Source of the DNA: Flavobacteriaceae bacterium | Lineage (GTDB): Bacteria > Bacteroidota > Bacteroidia > Flavobacteriales > Flavobacteriaceae | Direction of reading: 5' to 3' | Assembly (NCBI GenBank): GCA_947452415.1 | Contig: CANGCT010000005.1 | Span: 1-54,525 of the forward strand | DNA: 54,525 nt | Shown: positions 24,682 through 33,354 of the stretch, piece after piece | Numbering within the stretch: position 1 is the stretch's first letter | Layout: every line of letters starts with the position of its first letter | The notes under the pieces: generated by a model | Database searches by the model: none | The model's input: only the letters and a program-made list of their open reading frames with translations | Told to the model about the DNA's origin: nothing | Translations under genes and position numbers: made by a program

Positions 24682-26808
24682 ATGACCAACATAAATTTCA
24701 TTCAAGCCCAAGTAAACACTAACCCAAGAAACATTGAAGCAACTCTAAAATTGCTTAATGAAGATTGCACTATTCCGTTTATTTCTCGTTATAGAAAAGA
24801 CCAAACAGGCAATTTGGATGAGGTTCAAATTGAAAACATTGCCAAACTTTCTAAACAATTTGCCGAAATAGAAAAACGCAAAGAAAGCATTCTTAAAACT
24901 ATAGAAGAACAAGGGCAACTATCCCCAGAATTAAAATCAAAAATTGAGAAAAGTTTTGATTTACAAGAAATTGAAGATTTGTATTTACCCTATAAAAAGA
25001 AGAAAAAAACCCGCGCCGACGTTGCACGTGAAAACGGATTGGAACCTTTAGCAAAATTAATTTTATCCCAACGAAACGACGATGTAGATTTCTTGGCGAC
25101 CCAATATATTAACAAAAACATTGGTAACGAAGACGAAGCCCTACAAGGCGCTAGAGATATTGTTGCCGAATGGATTAATGAAAATATTGCGGTTCGTCAA
25201 AGTTTGCGAAGATTATATACGAGAAAAGCAATTATAGAAGTTAAAGTTGTAAAAAAGAAAGCCGAAGAAGAAGCCGCTCAAAAATTCTCTCAATATTTTG
25301 ATTGGGCCGAACCATTAAATAAAGCACCTTCCCATAGATTATTAGCAATGCTTCGAGCAGAAAACGAAGGTTTTGTAAAAGTAAAAATCGAAATAGATCT
25401 TGAAGAAACTTACGATTTAATTGATGGAATTATTATCAAAAACAGCAACAGTCCATCCATTTCACACGTGCAACTTGCCATTGAAGACAGTTACAAACGG
25501 TTATTGCATCCAGCCATTTCCAACGAAACCTTACAAGAAGCCAAAACCAAAGCCGATGCAAAAGCGATTGATGTTTTTGCCGGAAATTTAGGCCAATTAT
25601 TGTTAGCGCCACCTTTGGGAGAAAAACGAATTTTGGCTATAGATCCTGGTTTTAGAAGCGGTTGTAAGATTGTTTGCCTCGACGAAAAAGGTGATTTATT
25701 GTACAACGAAACCATCTATCCACACCAGCCACAGAACGAAACTTCTATGGCAATGAAGAAAATAAAATCGATGGTGAATGCTTATAATATTGAAGCAATT
25801 TCCATCGGAAATGGAACCGCATCAAGAGAAACCGAATTTTTTATTAAGAAAATCCCCTTTGACAAACCCGTTCAAGTTTTTGTGGTTTCCGAAGCAGGAG
25901 CCTCAGTATATTCGGCAAGTAAAATTGCGCGGGATGAATTTCCTAATTATGACGTCACCGTTAGAGGTTCGGTTTCTATCGGAAGAAGACTTTCGGATCC
26001 TTTAGCAGAATTAGTTAAAATTGACGCCAAGTCAATAGGAGTAGGGCAGTACCAGCACGATGTAGATCAAACGAAACTTAAAGAAGAGCTTGATTCTGTG
26101 GTGGTTCGTTGCGTGAATTCGGTGGGAATAAATATTAATACTGCTAGTAAATCGTTGTTGAGTTATGTAAGTGGAATAGGAGAGAAGACCGCTGAAAATA
26201 TAGTAGCTTATCGCTCCGAAATAGGTTCGTTTGAAGATCGAAAACAACTAAAGAGAGTACCCCGTTTAGGTGATAAAGCTTACCAACAAGCAGCAGCATT
26301 TATCCGAATTAAAGAAGGAAAAAACCCGTTAGACAATTCGGCAGTACATCCCGAAGCGTATTCTATAGTGGAAAAAATGGCAAAGGATTTAAAAATTTCC
26401 GTGAATGATTTGATTGCCAATAAAGAAAAAATAGCTTTAATAAAACCTGAAAATTACCTAAACGAAACAATCGGAATATTAGGAATAAAAGACATTTTAA
26501 AAGAATTAGAAAAACCAGGTTTAGATCCCAGAAAAGCAGCCAAAGTATTTGAATTTGATCCAAATGTAAAAACTATAAAAGACGTCCGAACCGGAATGAT
26601 CTTACCTGGAATTGTAAATAACATTACGGCCTTTGGTTGTTTTGTAGATATAGGTGTAAAAGAAAGCGGCTTGGTTCATATTTCGCAACTCAAAGCCGGT
26701 TTTGTTTCGGATGTGAATGAAGTGGTGAAACTCCACCAACACGTTCAAGTAAAAGTAGTTGAGGTAGATGAAGACAGGAAACGAATTCAGTTGACGATGG
26801 TATTGTAA
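24682..26808 (+). CDS. tex: Tex-family S1 RNA-binding protein
   Basis: The 708-residue protein has the helical N-terminal Tex region (FISRYRKDQTGNLDEVQIE at about 33-51) and a YqgF/RNase H-like domain (ILAIDPGFRSGCKIVCLDE). It also has helix-hairpin-helix motifs (NINTASKSLLSYVSGIGEKT) and a C-terminal S1 domain (GMILPGIVNNITAFGCFVDI). This domain order is diagnostic of Tex, a nucleic-acid-binding protein linked to transcription and stress in several bacteria. Length is a little short of the usual 750-780 but no domain is missing. It is sandwiched between two paralogous DUF4143 ATPase genes. Confidence 0.93.
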   Translation: MTNINFIQAQVNTNPRNIEATLKLLNEDCTIPFISRYRKDQTGNLDEVQIENIAKLSKQFAEIEKRKESILKTIEEQGQLSPELKSKIEKSFDLQEIEDLYLPYKKKKKTRADVARENGLEPLAKLILSQRNDDVDFLATQYINKNIGNEDEALQGARDIVAEWINENIAVRQSLRRLYTRKAIIEVKVVKKKAEEEAAQKFSQYFDWAEPLNKAPSHRLLAMLRAENEGFVKVKIEIDLEETYDLIDGIIIKNSNSPSISHVQLAIEDSYKRLLHPAISNETLQEAKTKADAKAIDVFAGNLGQLLLAPPLGEKRILAIDPGFRSGCKIVCLDEKGDLLYNETIYPHQPQNETSMAMKKIKSMVNAYNIEAISIGNGTASRETEFFIKKIPFDKPVQVFVVSEAGASVYSASKIARDEFPNYDVTVRGSVSIGRRLSDPLAELVKIDAKSIGVGQYQHDVDQTKLKEELDSVVVRCVNSVGININTASKSLLSYVSGIGEKTAENIVAYRSEIGSFEDRKQLKRVPRLGDKAYQQAAAFIRIKEGKNPLDNSAVHPEAYSIVEKMAKDLKISVNDLIANKEKIALIKPENYLNETIGILGIKDILKELEKPGLDPRKAAKVFEFDPNVKTIKDVRTGMILPGIVNNITAFGCFVDIGVKESGLVHISQLKAGFVSDVNEVVKLHQHVQVKVVEVDEDRKRIQLTMVL

Positions 26809-26875
26809 AATTCCAAAGCATAAATCCAAATAGTGTATCTATTGAAAATATTTCCAACCACAAAAAACAATCATA

Positions 26876-26971
26876 TTGACGCAGTTTTATTAATTTCCGT
26901 CATAGTATTGACGCAATTTTATTAATTTCCGTCATCAAAATGATGGAAATTAAATATTTTATTTATATTTG
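26876..26971 (+). repeat. Three 32-bp phased palindromic operators before DUF4143 ATPase B
   Basis: Units start at 26876, 26908 and 26940, again an exact 32-bp period. Units 1 and 2 have arms TTGACG and CGTCAT around an AT-rich core. Unit 3 is decayed (ATGATGGAAATT) and overlaps the promoter, with the -7 box TATATTTG starting 24 bases after its beginning. This spacing is the same as before paralogue A, but the arm sequences differ (TGACG versus TGACT). Confidence 0.85.
26964..26971 (+). promoter_or_regulatory. -7 promoter box of DUF4143 ATPase B
   Basis: TATATTTG fits TAnnTTTG and ends 17 bases before the ATG at 26989, at the end of the third operator unit. Confidence 0.6.
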
Positions 26972-26988
26972 TTTAAATATTTTTATTT

Positions 26989-28119
26989 ATGGAAATAACT
27001 AGAGTTGCATTAGAGTTGGTACAAAAAAAATTACAACCCAACAAAGTTGTTGTGCTTTTAGGCGCAAGACGAGTAGGAAAAACAAAGTTAATTGAAAAAT
27101 TCATTGAAAATTTAAATGAAAAATATCTTTTTTTAAATGGCGACGATGTTGAATCTCATAATTTATTAGAATCACAAAGCACTGCAAATTTTAACAGATT
27201 ACTTGGAGACACAAGGTTTTTAGTTATAGACGAAGCACAAGAAATTCCTAATATTGGGAAGAAATTGAAATTAATGGTTGATACTATTCCTAATCTAAAA
27301 GTTTTAGTAACAGGATCCTCGGCATTTGAAATTAATAATCAAATAGGCGAACCATTAGTGGGTAGAATGAAAACTATAAATTTATATCCAATTTCTCAAA
27401 TAGAATTTTCAAAAAAAGAAAATTATTTAGAAACCATAAACAATCTAGAAGATAGATTGATTTTTGGAAGTTATCCAGAGTTGAATAAAATAATTAATAG
27501 AGAAGATAAAATAAGTTATCTAAAAGAAATTGTAAACACGCAGTTATTGAGAGATATATTTGCGTTTGAAGGCATAAAAAAAAGAGATAAAATTATTGCT
27601 TTGCTTCAAATTATTGCTTTTAGAACAGGAAGTGAAATATCTTTAGAAAGTATTGGTCGCGATTTACAAATTAGTAAAAACACAGTAGAAAAATATCTTG
27701 ATTTATTCAGTAAAGTATTTATAATTTACAGTGTATCAGGATTTAGCAAAAACAGAGATAATGAAATAACTAAAATGAAAAAGTGGTATTTTGTTGATAA
27801 CGGAATTAGAAATGCCATAATCAATTCATTTAATCCCTTGAATATGAGAGAGGATGTAGGCAGGTTGTGGGAAAATTATCTAAATTCGGAGAGAATAAAA
27901 AAGTTGAACTACCAAGAAAATCATGTTTTAGATTATTTTTGGAGAACACACACCAGGCAAGAAATAGATAGAATAGAAGTTAAAAATGAACAAATAGCAG
28001 CATTTGAATATAAATACGGAAAATCTAAATCCAAAATACCAACAGAATTTGCAAAATCTTACTCAGATGCAACTTTTGAAATAATCAATCAAGATAATTA
28101 CTTAGATTATATTTTATAA
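26989..28119 (+). CDS. AAA ATPase with DUF4143 C-terminal region (paralogue B)
   Basis: The 376-residue protein has Walker A GARRVGKT at 25-32, Walker B FLVIDEAQ and the sensor-like VTGSSAFEI. It shares with paralogue A the HTH-like segment SLESIGRDLQISKNTVEKYL and the C-terminal nuclease-like residues (QEIDRIE, then FEYK). By eye about half the residues are identical to paralogue A over the full length, and key motifs are kept in both. The putative recognition helix differs only after KNTV (VANYLDLL in A, VEKYLDLF in B), while the upstream operators differ in their arms. A terminator follows. The role is unknown; autoregulation by its own HTH is inferred. Confidence 0.85.
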   Translation: MEITRVALELVQKKLQPNKVVVLLGARRVGKTKLIEKFIENLNEKYLFLNGDDVESHNLLESQSTANFNRLLGDTRFLVIDEAQEIPNIGKKLKLMVDTIPNLKVLVTGSSAFEINNQIGEPLVGRMKTINLYPISQIEFSKKENYLETINNLEDRLIFGSYPELNKIINREDKISYLKEIVNTQLLRDIFAFEGIKKRDKIIALLQIIAFRTGSEISLESIGRDLQISKNTVEKYLDLFSKVFIIYSVSGFSKNRDNEITKMKKWYFVDNGIRNAIINSFNPLNMREDVGRLWENYLNSERIKKLNYQENHVLDYFWRTHTRQEIDRIEVKNEQIAAFEYKYGKSKSKIPTEFAKSYSDATFEIINQDNYLDYIL

Positions 28120-28121
28120 AA

Positions 28122-28175
28122 AAAATCCAAATCTTAAAATCTGAAAATAAGCACAGAATCTAGAATTTGGATTTT
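28122..28175. terminator. Terminator between DUF4143 ATPase B and tatA
   Basis: AAAATCCAAAT (28122-28132) pairs with ATTTGGATTTT (28165-28175) with a long loop and a T-rich run after it. It lies between convergent genes. Confidence 0.6.
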
Positions 28176-28216
28176 CTTTTTTTAGCACTCCAAATGCGCT
28201 CAGTGTAACAAAAAAC

Positions 28217-28414
28217 TTATTCTTTAGTTTCTTCTTCTTTTTTAGAATTTGCAGGTTGCTCGTCTTTAGAAGCATTTTTAAATTCTTTAAGACCAGTTCC
28301 TAAACCTTTCATTAATTCTGGGATTTTTTTACCTCCAAAAAGAAGTAAAACCACCGCCAATATTAGTAAAATATGTCCCGGAGTAAGTTCTAAAAATATG
28401 GTTAAAAAGTTCAT
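28217..28414 (-). CDS. tatA: Sec-independent translocase subunit TatA/TatE
   Basis: The 65-residue protein has one N-terminal membrane helix (about 8-23), the hinge and Gly region [17 protein letters not shown], an amphipathic helix and a charged Lys/Glu tail. This is the complete TatA/E layout. TatA oligomers form the passage for folded proteins at the inner membrane. TatC is not in the window, which is common in Bacteroidota where tatA genes are scattered. Confidence 0.92.
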   Translation of the reverse strand: MNFLTIFLELTPGHILLILAVVLLLFGGKKIPELMKGLGTGLKEFKNASKDEQPANSKKEEETKE

Positions 28415-28442
28415 AATGTTACTTATTAAAAGTTATAATATG

Positions 28443-28474
28443 CAAATGTAGAAAATATTTAATTAGTGTAACAA
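28443..28474 (-). promoter_or_regulatory. Promoter of tatA
   Basis: On the minus strand TTG (28472-28474) and TACATTTG (28443-28450) are separated by 21 bases. The -7 box ends 28 bases before the ATG. Confidence 0.55.
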
Positions 28475-28507
28475 CTATTTAGCATTAAAGAACACCAAAA
28501 ACACAAG

Positions 28508-28535
28508 TTTGGTTTAGAACTAATTTCTATATTTG
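28508..28535 (+). promoter_or_regulatory. Promoter of the M23-like membrane protein gene
   Basis: TTTG at 28508-28511 and TATATTTG at 28528-28535 are separated by 16 bases, slightly short of the usual 17-23. The -7 box ends 16 bases before the ATG. Confidence 0.55.
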
Positions 28536-28551
28536 TATGATAATCTAAAAC

Positions 28552-29061
28552 ATGTCAGATAAACGCCTAAAAAAAGAGCAATTAAAGAAGCAACTTTTCA
28601 CTAAGAATCGTTTGGTTATTTTGAACGAAGATACTTTTGAAGAAATATTTTCGCTCAAACTTACCTTAATGAATGTTTTTGTAGTGGCATCTATCGGCGC
28701 TATTTTGATTATCACAGTGACTACTTTTATCATTGCTTTTACACCGTTACGTGAGTACATCCCAGGATATACCTCTACAAAACTTAAAAAAGATGCTACC
28801 GAATTGGCTCTAAAATCCGATTCACTAGAATTTGCTATCAAGAAAAACGAAATCTATTTACAATCCATCCAAAAGGTTTTGAACGGAAATTTACAATACG
28901 CCAAAGTCAATAAAGATTCTATTTTAGCTATATCTGTAGATACTTTACCCGACTTGCAATTAACCGCCACCGAATCGGAATTAAAACTAAGAAAAGAAGT
29001 TACCGACGAAGAAAAGAAAGCTAAAGAAAATAGAGAAAAGAAAATAGAGAAAAGAAAATAG
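28552..29061 (+). CDS. M23-peptidase-like membrane protein lacking the peptidase domain
   Basis: The 169-residue protein has a basic cytoplasmic N-terminus, one membrane helix (about 41-64) and the segment FTPLREYIPGYTS just after it, then a coiled helix (about 75-105). From memory, flavobacterial M23 metallopeptidases of about 290 residues share this N-terminal part and continue into a LytM domain. Here the protein ends in a Lys/Glu-rich tail (EEKKAKENREKKIEKRK) with no HxH or catalytic domain, and none is encoded before the next gene. A 14-bp tandem repeat forms the end of the frame. It may have become a non-enzymatic regulator or be a decayed gene. Confidence 0.65.
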   Translation: MSDKRLKKEQLKKQLFTKNRLVILNEDTFEEIFSLKLTLMNVFVVASIGAILIITVTTFIIAFTPLREYIPGYTSTKLKKDATELALKSDSLEFAIKKNEIYLQSIQKVLNGNLQYAKVNKDSILAISVDTLPDLQLTATESELKLRKEVTDEEKKAKENREKKIEKRK

Positions 29062-29063
29062 AG
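29026..29063 (+). repeat. 14-bp tandem repeat at the end of the M23-like gene
   Basis: GAAAATAGAGAAAA occurs at 29026 and 29040 and partly again at 29054-29063. The unit length is not a multiple of three, and the third copy supplies the stop codon TAG at 29059-29061. Confidence 0.85.
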
Positions 29064-29121
29064 TTTGAATCATTGACGTTAAAACTTACAACATAAAACT
29101 TTACAACTTACAACCAAAATA

Positions 29122-30606
29122 ATGTCAATAAAATCCCTTGCAGCCCAACTATTTGCAAAAATAATTCACAATAAAACCCAAAAATGGGCTTTCAATCCTG
29201 TTGCCACCCAGCAAAAAGTTTTGGAAGATTTAATCCGTCAAGCGAAAAATACGCAGTTTGGAATAGACCATCAATTTTCAGAAATATATACCGCCGAAGA
29301 TTTTGCAAACCATGTCCCAATTCGGGATTACGAAGAGCTAAAACCTTATGTTGATCGAGTAGTGAATGGAGAAGAAAATGTTCTTTGGAAAGGAAAACCA
29401 ATTTATTTTGCAAAAACTTCTGGAACCACTTCGGGCGCCAAATACATTCCGCTTACTAAAGAATCGATGCCGTTTCATATTCAAGCCGCTAGAAACGCCA
29501 TCTTAAATTACATTCACGAAACCAGGAAATCCGATTTTGTAAACGGCAAAATGATTTTCCTGCAAGGAAGTCCCATTTTAGAAGAAAAAAACGGTATCCA
29601 AATCGGGAGACTTTCCGGAATTGTAGCCCATTTTGTTCCTAAATATTTGCAAAAAAATCGCTTACCGAGTTGGCAAACCAATTGCATTGAAGACTGGGAA
29701 ACCAAGGTCGATGCCGTTATACAAGAAACCATTCACGAAGATATGGCCGTGATTTCGGGGATTCCGTCTTGGGTACAAATGTATTTTGAAAAATTACAAC
29801 AAAAAGAAGGGAAGCCGGTTGGAGAAATCTTCAAAAACTTTAATTTGTTTATCTATGGCGGAGTAAATTATGAACCGTATCGCGCCAAATTTGAAAATCT
29901 TATTGGCCGAAAAGTAGATGCCATTGAATTATTTCCTGCTTCCGAAGGATTTTTTGCCTACCAAGATTCCCAAAAAGAGAAAGGAATGTTACTGCTTTTA
30001 AATTCTGGAATTTTCTATGAATTTGTAAAGTCCGACGAGTTTTTCACCCCAAACCCCAAACGTTATACCATTGGCGAAGTAGAATTAAATGTCAATTACG
30101 TTTTAATAATTTCTACCAATGCCGGTCTTTGGGCCTACAACATTGGCGATACGGTGCAATTTACCAGTTTGAAGCCCTATCGGGTTATTGTTTCGGGTAG
30201 AATCAAGCACTACATTTCGGCTTTTGGCGAGCACGTTATTGGCAAAGAAGTCGAGAACGCATTACAAGAAGCCATGATCGACACCACTATTCGAGTGAAT
30301 GAATTTACGGTGGCACCACAAATTGCCCCCGAAACCGGATTGCCTTACCACGAATGGTTTATAGAATTTGAAAATGAACCCAATAATTTAGAAGAATTTG
30401 CGTTAGACATTGACAATGCTATGCGCAAACAAAATGTATATTACGACGATTTAATCGTAGGAAAAGTTTTACAAACGGTAAAAATCACCAAAGTTTCCAA
30501 AAACGGATTTCAAGAATACATGAAATCCATAGGTAAATTAGGCGGGCAAAATAAATTACCACGATTATCCAATGATCGTAAAATTGCAGATCAATTAACC
30601 TGTTAG
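29122..30606 (+). CDS. GH3-like adenylate-forming enzyme (auxin-responsive GH3 family)
   Basis: The 494-residue protein has the ATP/AMP-binding P-loop-like motif FAKTSGTTSGAKYIPLT at about 94-110, the typical signature of GH3 enzymes within the adenylate-forming superfamily. Further marks are FNLFIYGGVNYEPYR and the segment YRVIVSGRIKHYISAFGEHV towards the C-terminus. Plant GH3s join amino acids to hormones; the bacterial substrate is unknown. It follows the M23-like gene after 60 bases and may be in one transcript with it. Confidence 0.85.
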   Translation: MSIKSLAAQLFAKIIHNKTQKWAFNPVATQQKVLEDLIRQAKNTQFGIDHQFSEIYTAEDFANHVPIRDYEELKPYVDRVVNGEENVLWKGKPIYFAKTSGTTSGAKYIPLTKESMPFHIQAARNAILNYIHETRKSDFVNGKMIFLQGSPILEEKNGIQIGRLSGIVAHFVPKYLQKNRLPSWQTNCIEDWETKVDAVIQETIHEDMAVISGIPSWVQMYFEKLQQKEGKPVGEIFKNFNLFIYGGVNYEPYRAKFENLIGRKVDAIELFPASEGFFAYQDSQKEKGMLLLLNSGIFYEFVKSDEFFTPNPKRYTIGEVELNVNYVLIISTNAGLWAYNIGDTVQFTSLKPYRVIVSGRIKHYISAFGEHVIGKEVENALQEAMIDTTIRVNEFTVAPQIAPETGLPYHEWFIEFENEPNNLEEFALDIDNAMRKQNVYYDDLIVGKVLQTVKITKVSKNGFQEYMKSIGKLGGQNKLPRLSNDRKIADQLTC

Positions 30607-30639
30607 CTATAAATAACAAATAAAATTAGAAGCGAATGG

Positions 30640-30720
30640 CTAGGGCATTTTCGATAATGGCAATTCCTGCTGCCTTTCCAAAGCTCGCTAAAAAGCGAGG
30701 CTTTTCCCTTGCATCAGGGC
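30640..30720. repeat. Intergenic hairpin element
   Basis: This stretch between the GH3-like gene and the next one is less AT-rich than its surroundings. It holds a stem AAAGCTCGCT / AGCGAGGCTTT around an A-rich loop (about 30680-30704). On the minus strand it starts AGCCCTGATGCAAGGGAAAA, which resembles from memory a short element repeated in intergenic regions of many flavobacteria. It may act as a terminator. Confidence 0.5.
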
Positions 30721-30744
30721 TATTTAGTAAACTTTAAACAAGAA

Positions 30745-31617
30745 ATGAAAATTACATTCACGCTATTATTAGTATTCACTAATTTACTTTCCGCCCAAAT
30801 AAAAGGTATCGTTAAAGACAGCATTACCGGGAAACCAATTCCGTATGCTAACATTTGGGTAGAAAACGAAAACATTGGCGCAAGCACTGAAGAAAATGGA
30901 GAGTTTAGTATCAATACCAATCCAAATAAAAATTTGATTTTTTCGGCATTGGGATTTGAAAAGAAAACCCTAAAAGCATCCCAAACACAGGTAGTGAAGT
31001 TGGCCTCAAAATCCTACCAACTGGAAGATGTGGTAATTTTGAAAAAATTAGAAAGCAAAATAATTGAAATAGGCAAAAGTAAAAATGCCATTTACCAAGC
31101 ATTTGATAATGGTCCAAGAATTGATGTGAAGTATTTCCCTTATTTTATAAAATATAAAAAATCTAAATTCATCAAGCAAGTTACCGTAGAAACCGATAGT
31201 AAAATAGAGGCTGCTACGGTTAAAATTCATTTTTATAGTGTAGATGCCAATGGCTTTCCAGGTGAGGAATTACTAACCAAAGACTTTGTAGTTACGGTTC
31301 CTAACGGAGTAGTGAAAAACATTTTTAATGTATCCGACTTTAATTTGCGTATGCCAAAAAAAGGACTTTTTGTAGGCTTTGAAAAACTAATTATCGAGAA
31401 AAATAAATTGGAAACTACGGTTACTAATTACAATACCAATGTTACTTCTGCCAAAAAATCCTATTCGCCATTGGTGTTATATAATTTAGAGGAGAGAGAT
31501 TTTCTTTTTACCTTTTCTGGCGGAAAATGGAACAAAGAAATTCAGTACGATACCGCCAAAATTCCAATCAAGAGAATGGTATACGAACCGGCAATAAACC
31601 TTATTCTAACCAATTAA
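30745..31617 (+). CDS. Exported protein with carboxypeptidase-regulatory-like domain
   Basis: The 290-residue protein starts with a signal peptide (MKITFTLLLVFTNLLSAQ) and has an N-terminal CarboxypepD_reg-like fold: IKGIVKDSITGKPIPYANI, then IGASTEENGEFSI. The remainder is beta-rich and of unknown role. In Bacteroidota such domains precede TonB-dependent receptors or stand alone on surface proteins; no receptor domain is present here. The open frame begins at a TTG at 30709, but the signal peptide fits the ATG at 30745. Confidence 0.75.
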   Translation: MKITFTLLLVFTNLLSAQIKGIVKDSITGKPIPYANIWVENENIGASTEENGEFSINTNPNKNLIFSALGFEKKTLKASQTQVVKLASKSYQLEDVVILKKLESKIIEIGKSKNAIYQAFDNGPRIDVKYFPYFIKYKKSKFIKQVTVETDSKIEAATVKIHFYSVDANGFPGEELLTKDFVVTVPNGVVKNIFNVSDFNLRMPKKGLFVGFEKLIIEKNKLETTVTNYNTNVTSAKKSYSPLVLYNLEERDFLFTFSGGKWNKEIQYDTAKIPIKRMVYEPAINLILTN

Positions 31618-31629
31618 ACTAGAAATGCC

Positions 31630-31637
31630 TATATTTG
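31630..31637 (+). promoter_or_regulatory. -7 promoter box of the DUF6909-like gene
   Basis: TATATTTG fits TAnnTTTG and ends 21 bases before the ATG at 31659. Confidence 0.5.
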
Positions 31638-31658
31638 CGAGTTAGATAATAAAAACAA

Positions 31659-33347
31659 ATGAAAGAAATCAAAAACATTTCGCGTTCTAGAGCGCAAGAA
31701 TCGTCGGCGGCTATCGAACGATTGTACATTACCATGAGGCATTTATTCAACAGAGGTTTTTATAAACCAATGGGTGTTTCTGGAGAAACTTTACGAGAAG
31801 CATTATTAGCGCTTCGACCAGAAATTTATGGCAGTATTGCCGAAGAAAAAGTAGAACTTAGTGGTTTACTCTATGTTATAGAAAGACTTCCGATAGGAAT
31901 TGAAGAATGTCGTTATATCAACCTAACTTCGGATGAAGGATATTCAAAATCGCATTTTCAAGCAATAATTCCTCCAAAAAGAAGAAGAAATTGTTACCGA
32001 ATAGATGAAGAACAAATGAATGTGGAAATCACTCGTGGGCGATCTGACATTTATGATATTTTAACCCATTTAACCTTTATATTTATTGAATCCCATAAAA
32101 TTAAAGACCGCGTATTATTAGACGAAAGTAATGAAGTCACTCGAGATTGGTTGAAATTAGAACAAGCAGCTTTACAAACCAAGAAGCTTACCCAAATTGA
32201 AAAAGAAAAAGCAATATCCCATACTTCAAATGTATTGGGAAGAAGTTTTTCGGAAGTTTTAGATATTTACGATGCTTTTGGAACCACCGAAAAACCAGAC
32301 CGATTTTTACATGTAATATATTGGTTAGGAAAATTAGCAATTGAAGAAGCATTAGAAAACAATAAAAGAACCATCACCTTTAGCCCTATTTTAAGAGAAA
32401 GACTTGGGCACCACATTCATGGTGAGATATGGGCAACCAACATCAAAGAGGTTTTAAGCGAAAATAATTTACTAGATAGACCTATTCACGTAATTAGTGC
32501 CAACATGCACTCGGTGATGAATTCTATTTTTGCAACTCCTGTTTTAGGAGCAAAATATAAAGGAAAATCGGAATATAATATTTATGAAGATTTAAGCGCT
32601 TCTGGAAATAAAGAATTGCGAAATAAGGTTGAAGCCTTTGCTTTGCAAAACGGAATGATTTCCTTGCCAGACCAATCAGGGACTAATATTGACGTTCAAA
32701 TATTTGATACGGCTAAAATTGATTGGGCAAAATCTAGTTTTCCAAAAGCACAAATAAAAGGAGAAAACCCAGTTATTATTGTAATGGATTATGCCTTTGG
32801 AGAACAAGCATATGAAACTATTGATGAATTATTGAAACCATTTAAAAAAGACAAAAACACACTTTTTGTTAATGTAGAATCGGTTTCCATAATGGGAAAA
32901 GCAGGTATTCTTCAAGGAGGAAAAGGCGATATTATGATACCGAATGCACACATAAACGAAGGAACAGCCGATAATTATTCCTTTGAAAATGAACTAACTG
33001 CTAAAATGTTCGACGGAAATGACATTCCAGTTTTTGCAGGACCAATGGTTACCGTTTTAGGAACGTCTTTGCAAAATAAAGATTTATTGAAATTTTTCCA
33101 TGAATCTACTTGGGGAGCAATCGGACTTGAAATGGAAGGGTCTTATTATCAAAAAGCCATCCAAAGCGCTTCCAAAATTAGAAAAAGCATTAACCCAAAT
33201 GTAAAAGTGCGATATGCATACTATGCCTCAGATAATCCTTTAGAAACCGGAAGCACTCTAGCATCTGGAGGACTTGGAACTACTGGCGTAAAACCAACAT
33301 ATTTAATAACCATTAAGATATTAGAACAAATTTTTAACATAAAATAA
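31659..33347 (+). CDS. DUF6909-like conserved protein
   Basis: The 562-residue soluble protein has a highly conserved-looking N-terminus (RAQESSAAIERLYITMRHLF), a basic stretch IPPKRRRNCYRI and a C-terminal part with MEGSYYQKAIQSASKIRK and SGGLGTTGVKP. I recall this sequence type as DUF6909 in Flavobacteriia. The C-terminal half (about 350-560) with alternating strands and helices and the phrase EMEGSYY is loosely reminiscent of nucleoside phosphorylases, but no function can be assigned. It has its own promoter and lies 7 bases before the polysaccharide locus, which it may drive. Confidence 0.65.
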   Translation: MKEIKNISRSRAQESSAAIERLYITMRHLFNRGFYKPMGVSGETLREALLALRPEIYGSIAEEKVELSGLLYVIERLPIGIEECRYINLTSDEGYSKSHFQAIIPPKRRRNCYRIDEEQMNVEITRGRSDIYDILTHLTFIFIESHKIKDRVLLDESNEVTRDWLKLEQAALQTKKLTQIEKEKAISHTSNVLGRSFSEVLDIYDAFGTTEKPDRFLHVIYWLGKLAIEEALENNKRTITFSPILRERLGHHIHGEIWATNIKEVLSENNLLDRPIHVISANMHSVMNSIFATPVLGAKYKGKSEYNIYEDLSASGNKELRNKVEAFALQNGMISLPDQSGTNIDVQIFDTAKIDWAKSSFPKAQIKGENPVIIVMDYAFGEQAYETIDELLKPFKKDKNTLFVNVESVSIMGKAGILQGGKGDIMIPNAHINEGTADNYSFENELTAKMFDGNDIPVFAGPMVTVLGTSLQNKDLLKFFHESTWGAIGLEMEGSYYQKAIQSASKIRKSINPNVKVRYAYYASDNPLETGSTLASGGLGTTGVKPTYLITIKILEQIFNIK

Positions 33348-33354
33348 ATTTAAG

